Shown here piece after piece: positions 1-5,113 of a stretch of 6,070 bases of DNA. Below the pieces are notes generated by a model. It was given only the letters and a program-made list of their open reading frames with translations, made no database searches and was not told the origin of the DNA. Positions within the stretch are counted from its first letter, which is position 1. Each line of letters begins with the position of its first letter. The stretch spans positions 1-6,070 of the forward strand of contig DMAO01000310.1 in assembly GCA_003446545.1 (NCBI GenBank), read 5' to 3'. Position numbers and translations under genes: made by a program. Source of the DNA: Sphaerochaeta sp. GTDB taxonomy: Bacteria > Spirochaetota > Spirochaetia > Sphaerochaetales > Sphaerochaetaceae.

Positions 1-270
1 GGGGACATTGGTACAGTCCTCACTGAGACGGGTGACCATACCCCCCTCCTGGTCGATGCCTATAAGGGCATCGGTTGAGCACTCCTCCCGTACCAGAGCC
101 TGTATATCCTCACAAAGTCTTTTCACCTGCTCCTTGCTCTCAATGTTACGGGCAAAGAGGATGACATTGGCAATCTTATGGGTTCTGACAGCCTCCCTAA
201 AGGCCTCATCCATGGTAGTACCTGGGAACCCACAGACAAAATGCTGTCCGATCATGGTAGTGATGTTCAC
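1..270 (-). CDS. nagZ: NagZ-like beta-N-acetylhexosaminidase, GH3 (N-terminal part, truncated by window edge)
   Basis: Ninety codons are visible from a GTG start at 270, with no stop before the left edge, so the 3' part is missing. The start is supported by AAGGAG at 276-281, 5 nt upstream. The N-terminus (MIGQHFVCGFPG, then IANVILFARNI around residues 33-43) matches the first strand and helix of the GH3 TIM barrel. Residues 69-82 carry the family signature LIGIDQEGGMVTRL, the DQEGGxVxR motif of NagZ-type enzymes. The catalytic Asp and His-loop regions lie beyond the edge and cannot be checked. GH3 NagZ enzymes release GlcNAc from the non-reducing end of muropeptides and GlcNAc-MurNAc disaccharides. 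The visible part has no signal peptide, which suggests a cytoplasmic enzyme. The gene begins 13 nt after the namZ stop and is almost certainly co-transcribed with it. Another GH3 hexosaminidase specificity is possible. Confidence 0.87.
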   Translation of the reverse strand, partial: MNITTMIGQHFVCGFPGTTMDEAFREAVRTHKIANVILFARNIESKEQVKRLCEDIQALVREECSTDALIGIDQEGGMVTRLSEDCTNVP

Positions 271-275
271 GATTA

Positions 276-281
276 CTCCTT
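276..281 (-). promoter_or_regulatory. Shine-Dalgarno site fixing the GTG start of nagZ
   Basis: AAGGAG on the minus strand with a 5-nt spacer to GTG at 270. It lies in the 13-nt namZ-nagZ gap and selects the GTG codon over the internal ATG five codons later, which has no such site. Confidence 0.75.
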
Positions 282-283
282 CA

Positions 284-1426
284 TCAGTAGAGGTGAAACC
301 TCTGTTTCTGCTCGATAAATAATGCACTCTCCTGTTCCCAGGAATGGATAAGATGGGGAAGGTCAGAGAGCAGTAGGGCAATGGTGTTCTTGCCTGCCAA
401 CCTCTCAAAGCTCATCATGGACCCTCGCTGGCCTGCTGGCAAGAAGGAAAACTCCTCAGGATAGTGTTTTGCTATAAGGTGTATCAGCGTAAGGGCTGTC
501 CTGACAGGTCGGGCTTGATGCTTGTCCAACACATGCACCTGCAAGCCCTTACATCTCTTTCCTGCATATTTGCTTGCAGTCGGGGTAAAGTGGGCAGGGG
601 TGAAACCCACCCCTGGCAGGTCAAGGTCATTCGCCATCCTTGTCAGGGAAAAGGGCTCCAGAAACGGACTTCCTATCAGGGAGAAAGGGGCACTGGTGCC
701 CCTTCCCTCACTGAGGTTGGTCCCTTCAAAGAGACACATCCCCGCATAGAGAAGAGCAGAAGAGAAATGTGCTATGGCAGGGCTAGTCATGACCCAGGGC
801 CTACACAGATCAGTAAAATACATACTTCGTTTCCACCCTACTAGGGGGATGACCGTAAGGTCACTTCCTATGTTCTCCACTGTGTTGAGGTACTGTGCAA
901 GCTCCCCTATGCTCAAGCCATATCGGATAGGAAGGGCGGCCGGGCCGACAAAGCTGAAGGACTCCTCACTGAGAATATTACCTTCGACCACCAGACCCCC
1001 AAGAGGATTGGGACGGTCAAGAACGATAATCGGCAGTCCCATGGAGGCAGTATCGATGAGCAGGTTCTTCAAGGTCGCTATGTAGGTATAGAAGCGCAGG
1101 CCCAGATCCTGGATATCAAATACCAAGGCATCAATGCCCTCTACCATGCTGGGGGTGAGGTGCTGGTTCTCCTTTTGGTAGAGGCTGTATACAGGGAGGG
1201 AGGTGTTGGCATCGATGCATGTCTCTATTGAAGAGCCATCCGCACCATCGGAATAGAGGCCATGTTCAGGGGCAAAAAGAGCCCTCACGTCATATAATGA
1301 AGAAAGAAGCTCAACACTGGAATGAAGAGCGAAATCCACTGCGCTGGCGGTGGTGACAAGGCCCAAGCGCCTATTCCTAAAGAGATGGGACCATGATGCT
1401 ATAGTGTCCAGTCCACTTACTTGCAT
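284..1426 (-). CDS. namZ: Exo-beta-N-acetylmuramidase NamZ (DUF1343 / GH171 family)
   Basis: A 380-residue protein from ATG 1426 to TGA at 284-286. Family motifs in order: GLVTTASAVD (22-31), LFAPEHGL (50-57, with the conserved Glu-His of PEHG), VFDIQDLGLRFYTYI (102-116), VLDRPNPLGG (135-144), LPIRYGLSIGELA (165-177) and FEGTNLSEGRGTSAPF (233-248). This is the full DUF1343 pattern at normal domain length. The founding member, Bacillus subtilis NamZ, releases MurNAc from the non-reducing end of MurNAc-GlcNAc chains. I chose ATG 1426 because AAGGAG sits 6 nt upstream. An in-frame extension to a TTG at 1510 adds 28 residues resembling a lipoprotein signal, but it lacks a ribosome site. With the chosen start the enzyme is cytoplasmic, unlike the secreted Bacillus protein. 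It is first gene of a namZ-nagZ unit and divergent from murQ. The family call is firm; the exact substrate is inferred from family and neighbours. Confidence 0.92.
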   Translation of the reverse strand: MQVSGLDTIASWSHLFRNRRLGLVTTASAVDFALHSSVELLSSLYDVRALFAPEHGLYSDGADGSSIETCIDANTSLPVYSLYQKENQHLTPSMVEGIDALVFDIQDLGLRFYTYIATLKNLLIDTASMGLPIIVLDRPNPLGGLVVEGNILSEESFSFVGPAALPIRYGLSIGELAQYLNTVENIGSDLTVIPLVGWKRSMYFTDLCRPWVMTSPAIAHFSSALLYAGMCLFEGTNLSEGRGTSAPFSLIGSPFLEPFSLTRMANDLDLPGVGFTPAHFTPTASKYAGKRCKGLQVHVLDKHQARPVRTALTLIHLIAKHYPEEFSFLPAGQRGSMMSFERLAGKNTIALLLSDLPHLIHSWEQESALFIEQKQRFHLY

Positions 1427-1432
1427 AGTTGA

Positions 1433-1438
1433 CTCCTT
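1433..1438 (-). promoter_or_regulatory. Shine-Dalgarno site deciding the namZ start
   Basis: AAGGAG on the minus strand with a 6-nt spacer (TCAACT) to ATG 1426. It argues against the longer reading from TTG 1510, which would give the protein a signal-like N-terminus. Confidence 0.75.
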
Positions 1439-1502
1439 GGTAGGTATGGTACGACAGCTTAGGGCCAAAGGCAACTGGCAAGGAAAGCATACGATGTAAA
1501 TT

Positions 1503-1536
1503 ATTTTCAATAATCAAAAAGAGTATCATGAAAAAT
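1503..1536. promoter_or_regulatory. Candidate operator in the namZ-murQ divergent region
   Basis: ATTTTCA at 1503-1509 and TGAAAAAT at 1529-1536 form an inverted pair, 26 nt start to start. The first arm is embedded in a 15-nt palindrome at 1500-1514 (ATTATT / TTC / AATAAT). The same inverted pair, 15 nt start to start, occurs in the regulator-kinase divergent region at 3391-3412. The 11-nt difference is about one helical turn. On the minus strand both regions share the string TATTGAAAAT or its complement. The position between two divergent genes of one pathway suggests binding by the RpiR-type regulator. This is inference; AT-rich UP elements could produce similar strings. Confidence 0.45.
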
Positions 1537-1540
1537 ATTG

Positions 1541-1569
1541 TTGTCACTAGAGAATATTCAGCTTATACT
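1541..1569 (+). promoter_or_regulatory. murQ promoter, predicted leaderless
   Basis: TTGTCA at 1541-1546 (5 of 6 to the sigma-70 -35), a 17-nt spacer, and TATACT at 1564-1569 (5 of 6 to the -10). Only 7 nt separate the -10 from ATG 1577, so the predicted transcription start falls on or within a base or two of the start codon. No purine-rich Shine-Dalgarno sequence precedes ATG 1577 or the in-frame ATG 1589. The kinase gene has the same geometry. Confidence 0.65.
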
Positions 1570-1576
1570 GCTTGTA

Positions 1577-2479
1577 ATGAAACCCTTGATGGAAACTGAA
1601 CAGCGAAACCCCCTCTCCTACAGGATCGATTCCAAGTCCACCTTGGAAATCCTGGATATCATCAATGCAGAGGACAAGAGAGTTCCTTTTGCCGTGGAAA
1701 CGGCAATCCCCAATATAGCCATCATCGTCGATGAGCTCGTGTCCTCTTTCAACAAAGGAGGGCGCCTGTTCTACATCGGAGCTGGGACCAGCGGCAGGCT
1801 TGGCGTCCTCGACGCCTCAGAGTGTCCCCCCACCTACGGGGTGGATCCTGCAATGGTGCAGGGCATCATTGCAGGGGGGCCCAAGGCCTTGACAACCTCA
1901 GTCGAATGGGCTGAGGATGATGGGAATGCGGGCATAGAGACCCTCAAAGACCACAATTTCTCCTCTATTGATGTGCTTATAGGCATAACAGCAAGCGGCG
2001 GTGCCCCCTTTGTAGTGGAGGCTATGCGTTATGCGAAGGAGTTGGGAGCCAGGGTTGGGGCTATCAGCTGCAACAAGGACACTGCAGTCTTTGACCTCAT
2101 CGATGAGGACCATCGCATCTTTGTGCCGGTAGGACCTGAGATAATCACAGGCTCTACCAGAATGAAGGCTGGCACTGCCCAGAAGCTAGTGCTGAACATG
2201 ATCACAACCACGGCCATGATCCGCATAGGAAAAGTATTCAATAACCTTATGGTAGACCTGAGGCCGGTCAATGCAAAGCTTATCCTTCGTGCACGAAGGC
2301 TCATCACTGAGGTCACAGGATGCTCACAAGAGCACGCGATAGAGCTGTTTGAGTCATCAGGGCACAACACAAAGGTTGCCATAACCATGGGCTTGCTCAC
2401 TGTAAACAAACAGAAGGCAACAGAGCTGTTACAGCTTCATGAAGGAAGCATCTCCCGCGTTCTGGATTCCCTTCACTGA
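1577..2479 (+). CDS. murQ: N-acetylmuramic acid 6-phosphate etherase MurQ
   Basis: A 300-residue protein, matching the roughly 300 residues usual for MurQ. It converts MurNAc-6-phosphate to GlcNAc-6-phosphate and D-lactate in the cytoplasm. Signature segments: TEQRNP and STLEILDIINAEDK near the N-terminus; the SIS-domain core GRLFYIGAGTSGRLGVLDA (62-80) running into SECPPTYGV (81-89); WAEDD (111-115); TGSTRMKAGTAQKLVLNM (191-208); and a C-terminal helical part. Glu82 and Asp114 align with the catalytic acids reported for E. coli MurQ (Glu83, Asp115). The usual ASGRTP loop reads ASGGAP at 129-134, a deviation. I chose ATG 1577 because it gives family length and lies just downstream of a good promoter; ATG 1589 is the alternative, and TTG 1538 lies upstream of the -35. 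Only 11 nt separate its stop from the convergent regulator gene. Confidence 0.96.
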   Translation: MKPLMETEQRNPLSYRIDSKSTLEILDIINAEDKRVPFAVETAIPNIAIIVDELVSSFNKGGRLFYIGAGTSGRLGVLDASECPPTYGVDPAMVQGIIAGGPKALTTSVEWAEDDGNAGIETLKDHNFSSIDVLIGITASGGAPFVVEAMRYAKELGARVGAISCNKDTAVFDLIDEDHRIFVPVGPEIITGSTRMKAGTAQKLVLNMITTTAMIRIGKVFNNLMVDLRPVNAKLILRARRLITEVTGCSQEHAIELFESSGHNTKVAITMGLLTVNKQKATELLQLHEGSISRVLDSLH

Positions 2480-2490
2480 CAACAAAATCC

Positions 2491-3363
2491 TTATCCCTTT
2501 GGCTCCTTCAGCTTGCCCACATGACTGACGGCCTTCCACGTCGTGGTGATGGAGTGCTCCGCATCAGGGCTTCTTGCGATCAGACTGCTGTAGAGGATAT
2601 CTACTACCACCAGCTGGTTCAGCCTGGAAAGCGTCGCCCCCTGACGGTAGAGGGCCTCACTGTCTGGCACAGTGAGCACCACGTCAGCAAGCTTGGAAAG
2701 GGAATTCCCCCCTATTCTGGTTACTGCGATGATGGTTGCCCCTACCTTCTTTGCCTGCTGGGCAACCTGACGCATGGTCTTTGTCTCCCCTGAGTAGGAG
2801 AAGATGACGGCGACACTTTTTGTATCAAGGGCACAGGCATTGACTATCTGCAGGTCCGGTTCACTGGGAAAACTGGCATACATGCCCAGCCTTCCCAACT
2901 TCTGATAGAGGTCCATGGCAGCCAGAGCAGAAGCCCCTATGCCTGCAAGGAGAATCTTTTCGCTCTTGAACAGGCTCTCCACAGCAATCTCCAACTGCGT
3001 TCTGGAAAGCACTTCCTTGAGGGAGTGTATACTTGCGCAGGCCGTGTCGACCATCATAGCTGCGATGGAAGAGACCCCTTCGGCCTTGCTGAGGTCGAAG
3101 ATGTAGGGCCCTTCACTTCGAGCGGTGCTGTTTCCATACACCTCCTGGGCCAAGGCAAGCTTCAGGCTGCCATACCCTTCAAACTGCAATCGCTTGCAGA
3201 GCCTGACAACAGCGGCAGTGCTGCTACCACTCTCCCTAGCCAGGGTGGTGATGCTCATCTTCACCGCCAAGGCAGGGCTTTCAAGTAGGTATGTGGCTAC
3301 CTTCGCCTCTGAAGGGGAAAGGTAGGAAAGCGCTTGTTGTAAAAGTGTGGTACATCCTTGCAT
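2491..3363 (-). CDS. murR: RpiR/MurR-family transcriptional regulator (HTH + SIS)
   Basis: A 290-residue protein from ATG 3363 to TAA at 2491-2493. Residues 7-75 form the RpiR-type helix-turn-helix domain: LSPSEAKVATYLLESP, then MSITTLARESGSSTAAVVRLCKRL (split about 36-59) and FEGYGSLKLALAQEV. Residues about 120-255 form a SIS sugar-phosphate domain, with GIGASALAA (141-149), IFSYSGETKTM (187-197) and an LVVVDILYSSLIA helix near 261-273. RpiR regulators bind phosphosugars through the SIS domain; MurR in E. coli responds to MurNAc-6-phosphate. Placement between murQ and the kinase gene makes that effector likely, and the symbol rests on this context. The start is uncertain: ATG 3375 (four residues longer) lies 10 nt after a TATACT -10, and ATG 3363 has only a weak AGGG nearby. 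Longer readings to 3423 or 3438 run upstream of that -10 and through the candidate operator. Confidence 0.87.
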   Translation of the reverse strand: MQGCTTLLQQALSYLSPSEAKVATYLLESPALAVKMSITTLARESGSSTAAVVRLCKRLQFEGYGSLKLALAQEVYGNSTARSEGPYIFDLSKAEGVSSIAAMMVDTACASIHSLKEVLSRTQLEIAVESLFKSEKILLAGIGASALAAMDLYQKLGRLGMYASFPSEPDLQIVNACALDTKSVAVIFSYSGETKTMRQVAQQAKKVGATIIAVTRIGGNSLSKLADVVLTVPDSEALYRQGATLSRLNQLVVVDILYSSLIARSPDAEHSITTTWKAVSHVGKLKEPKG

Positions 3364-3385
3364 ACACCCTAGCATAGCACACTGT

Positions 3386-3391
3386 AGTATA
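3386..3391 (-). promoter_or_regulatory. Candidate -10 of the regulator gene
   Basis: TATACT on the minus strand (5 of 6 to consensus), 10 nt before ATG 3375 and 22 nt before ATG 3363. No good -35 is seen 16-18 nt upstream. The -10 abuts the inverted repeat at 3391-3412, so a bound regulator would cover this promoter, consistent with autorepression. Confidence 0.4.
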
Positions 3392-3412
3392 TTTTCACCA
3401 ACTATTGAAAAT
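3391..3412. promoter_or_regulatory. Candidate regulator operator between the RpiR gene and the kinase gene
   Basis: A perfect inverted repeat: ATTTTCA (3391-3397), 8-nt spacer CCAACTAT, TGAAAAT (3406-3412). It overlaps the minus-strand regulator promoter and ends 5 nt before the kinase-gene -35. The right arm starts 12 nt upstream of that -35, exactly as the TGAAAAAT arm does before murQ. The likely ligand is the neighbouring RpiR protein; this is inferred from position and recurrence. Confidence 0.5.
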
Positions 3413-3417
3413 TTATG

Positions 3418-3446
3418 TTGCATCGAAGAGCACCCCATCCCATACT
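3418..3446 (+). promoter_or_regulatory. Kinase-gene promoter, predicted leaderless
   Basis: TTGCAT at 3418-3423 (TTG conserved, 3 of 6), exactly 17 nt, then CATACT at 3441-3446. Six nt later comes ATG 3453. The hexamers are weaker than those of murQ, but spacer, -10-to-ATG distance and the upstream TGAAAA element all match the murQ promoter. No Shine-Dalgarno sequence precedes the ATG (the preceding bases are ACTTGCCCT). Confidence 0.5.
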
Positions 3447-3452
3447 TGCCCT

Positions 3453-4370
3453 ATGAAAGGGTTATATTACGCACTCGATGGAGGTGGCACCCGTTGTCGC
3501 CTAGCCATCTGGAATGAAGAGAAACAGGTTGTCTATAAGGATGAGGGTGCTAGCTCCAATCCCTACGCAGTTGGCTTTGAGGGTGCCAAGAGAAATGTAC
3601 TCGCCCTCCTGGATACAGCCAAGGCACAATCAAATTTGACAGATACACCTATCATGGGATTCTGCTTTGGTAGTGCCGGTCTTGCTCGTAGGCAAGAACA
3701 GCTCAAATGGAAAACCGTCTTTGACGGGTACTTCAAAACAGACTTCCCCCGCATCCTTGCCAGTGATGCAGAAATTCTGCTCACTGGGTCTCATATGGCC
3801 ACTAGCGGACTAGGCCTGATAGCAGGGACGGGCTCAATCTGCATAGGACGCAATGAAGAAGGCAAGATGGTACGTTCTGGGGGCTTGGGAAGCGCCTTAG
3901 GGGATGAGGGCTCGGCTTGGTGGATAGCTATGCAAGCAGTGAAAAGAACCCTCAGGAGCAAGGAACAGCGCGATATCGAGACCTCTATGGACAAGGCCAT
4001 CCGGTCGTTCTTCCATCTGGAGGATTGGAGGGATTGTGTGCCGTTCTTCAATGACAAGAACCTTACCAAAGCAGTTGTTGCTGATTTCGCCCCCTATGTT
4101 ACCTCATATGCAAAGAGGGGTGACCTACTTGCAAAGGCTATCCTCGGTGCGGCTGCAGATGAGCTGGTCAAACTGGTCCTATCAGTGCAAGCAAGGATGG
4201 AGCAACCATTTTCAAATCGCCTTACCCTTGCAGGAGGGGTGCTTGAACATGACAGCACCATACGATCTTTGTTTCTCAAGAAACTGCCCTCTGAAATCGT
4301 TGTGTGCCCCAAAAAGGGCACTGCTTTGGAAGGGGCCCTGTTGTTAGCCTATGCTTCCCAAAAAAATTGA
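3453..4370 (+). CDS. murK: N-acetylmuramic acid / N-acetylglucosamine kinase (BadF/BadG/BcrA/BcrD ATPase family)
   Basis: A 305-residue ASKHA-fold sugar kinase. Motifs: ALDGGGTRCRLAI (7-19, phosphate-1 loop), FGSAGLAR (72-79), ILASDAEILLTG (101-112, with the likely catalytic Asp105), GLIAGTGSICIG (121-132, phosphate-2 loop), GSALGDEGSAWWIAMQAVKR (146-165) and LTLAGGVLEHDSTI (247-260, adenosine motif). The GDEGSAxWI block is typical of GlcNAc kinases. MurK of Clostridium acetobutylicum, in the same family, phosphorylates both MurNAc and GlcNAc at O6. With NamZ and NagZ releasing both free sugars and MurQ needing MurNAc-6-phosphate, a dual-specificity MurK role is the best inference; a pure GlcNAc kinase cannot be excluded. 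ATG 3453 places DGGGT at residue 9, as usual; an upstream TTG at 3405 would add 16 unrelated residues inside the promoter. No Shine-Dalgarno site is present. Confidence 0.88.
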   Translation: MKGLYYALDGGGTRCRLAIWNEEKQVVYKDEGASSNPYAVGFEGAKRNVLALLDTAKAQSNLTDTPIMGFCFGSAGLARRQEQLKWKTVFDGYFKTDFPRILASDAEILLTGSHMATSGLGLIAGTGSICIGRNEEGKMVRSGGLGSALGDEGSAWWIAMQAVKRTLRSKEQRDIETSMDKAIRSFFHLEDWRDCVPFFNDKNLTKAVVADFAPYVTSYAKRGDLLAKAILGAAADELVKLVLSVQARMEQPFSNRLTLAGGVLEHDSTIRSLFLKKLPSEIVVCPKKGTALEGALLLAYASQKN

Positions 4371-4416
4371 AGGGTAAGAAACAGGGGAAGCCCTACCAGC
4401 ACCCATAGAACCAGAA

Positions 4417-4444
4417 AGCGTTGCCCCTGACAAGGGACAACGCT
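4417..4444. terminator. Hairpin, probable bidirectional terminator between convergent genes
   Basis: AGCGTTG (4417-4423) pairs with CAACGCT (4438-4444); a single-base bulge (A4437) allows three more pairs (CCC with GGG) below a 7-nt loop. It lies between the stops of the kinase gene (4370) and gpx copy 1 (4477). The plus-side tail has TTTT only at 4453-4456 and the minus-side tail reads TTTCTGGTTCT, so neither U-tract is strong. Confidence 0.55.
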
Positions 4445-4476
4445 GTATAGGCTTTTACATGCAATGGGTTAGGTAT

Positions 4477-5022
4477 CTAGAGAAGTTTTGCAACCTCGTC
4501 AGATACGGAGGCCATATCGTGGGTAGGTTCAAAACGCTGAACCACATTGCCGGTACGGTCGATGAGAAACTTGGTGAAATTCCACTTGATCGAAGGGTTC
4601 TTTGCATAGTCTGGATCCTTCTTGGTCAGGATTTCCAAGAGAATCGGGGCAATCTTGTGGTTCATATCAAAGCCCTTGAAACCCTGCTTGCTCTTCAGGA
4701 AGGTATAGAGGGGACTCTCCCCCTTCCCATTGACTTCAATCTTGGCAAAGCGAGGGAACTCGGTCCCGAACTTGGTTCTGCAAATCTGGTCAATCTCATC
4801 AATTGATTCAGGGGCTTGCCCTTCAAACTGGTTGGAGGGGAAGTCAAGGATTTCAAGTCCCTTGTCCTTGTATTTCGTATAGATGGCCTGCAGGTCATCA
4901 TACTGCGGGGTAAACCCACAATGGGTAGCAGTGTTTACAATCAAAAGCACTTTCCCTTTGTACTGGGAGAGTGAAACTTCCTCACCTTTTTTACCTTTTA
5001 CTGAAATATCATATACACTCAT
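4477..5022 (-). CDS. gpx: Glutathione peroxidase-like thiol peroxidase, copy 1
   Basis: A 181-residue protein with the whole GPx fold. IVNTATHCGFTPQY (28-41) holds the peroxidatic Cys35, encoded by TGT and not by a selenocysteine TGA. LDFPSNQFEGQAP (59-71) gives the catalytic Gln65, and IKWNFTKFLIDR (145-156) gives Trp147 and Asn148. Cys81, in ICRTKFGTEFP, aligns with the resolving cysteine of thioredoxin-dependent GPx enzymes. Residue 63 is Ser where most relatives, including the neighbouring copy, have Cys in FPCNQF. There is no signal peptide, so it is cytoplasmic. Family members reduce hydroperoxides; bacterial Cys-GPx enzymes generally use thioredoxin and not glutathione. AAGGAG at 5029-5034, 6 nt before ATG 5022, fixes the start. 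It lies 91 nt downstream of copy 2 and has its own promoter-like sequence. The two proteins are identical at about 103 of 181 aligned positions by hand count. Confidence 0.95.
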   Translation of the reverse strand: MSVYDISVKGKKGEEVSLSQYKGKVLLIVNTATHCGFTPQYDDLQAIYTKYKDKGLEILDFPSNQFEGQAPESIDEIDQICRTKFGTEFPRFAKIEVNGKGESPLYTFLKSKQGFKGFDMNHKIAPILLEILTKKDPDYAKNPSIKWNFTKFLIDRTGNVVQRFEPTHDMASVSDEVAKLL

Positions 5023-5075
5023 TAGAATCTCCTTTCATATTGTTCGCGATTATGTTTACCGCAACTTATACACCT

Positions 5076-5104
5076 ATAGTACTGACCCTACCCTCTTTTG
5101 TCAA
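5076..5104 (-). promoter_or_regulatory. Promoter of gpx copy 1
   Basis: Minus strand TTGACA (5099-5104, perfect -35), 17-nt spacer, TACTAT (5076-5081, 4 of 6 to the -10). The predicted start near 5069 leaves a leader of roughly 45-50 nt that includes the AAGGAG site. This would let copy 1 be transcribed separately from copy 2. Confidence 0.6.
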
Positions 5105-5113
5105 GGGAACGCC

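Noticed and set aside
271..283. Mini open frame ATG AAG GAG TAA overlapping the namZ stop
   Set aside because: Three codons that are simply the nagZ Shine-Dalgarno region; translational coupling through it is possible but has no positive support.
8..322. Plus-strand open frame at the left edge
   Set aside because: It is antisense to nagZ and the end of namZ, whose motifs are clear on the minus strand.
464..1085. Plus-strand open frames opposite namZ
   Set aside because: No recognisable protein and no ribosome sites; shadows of the namZ reading frame.
1486..1517. namZ promoter candidate TTGATT / TATGCT on the minus strand
   Set aside because: The spacer is 20 nt, outside the normal range; no better pair was found, so the namZ promoter is left unassigned.
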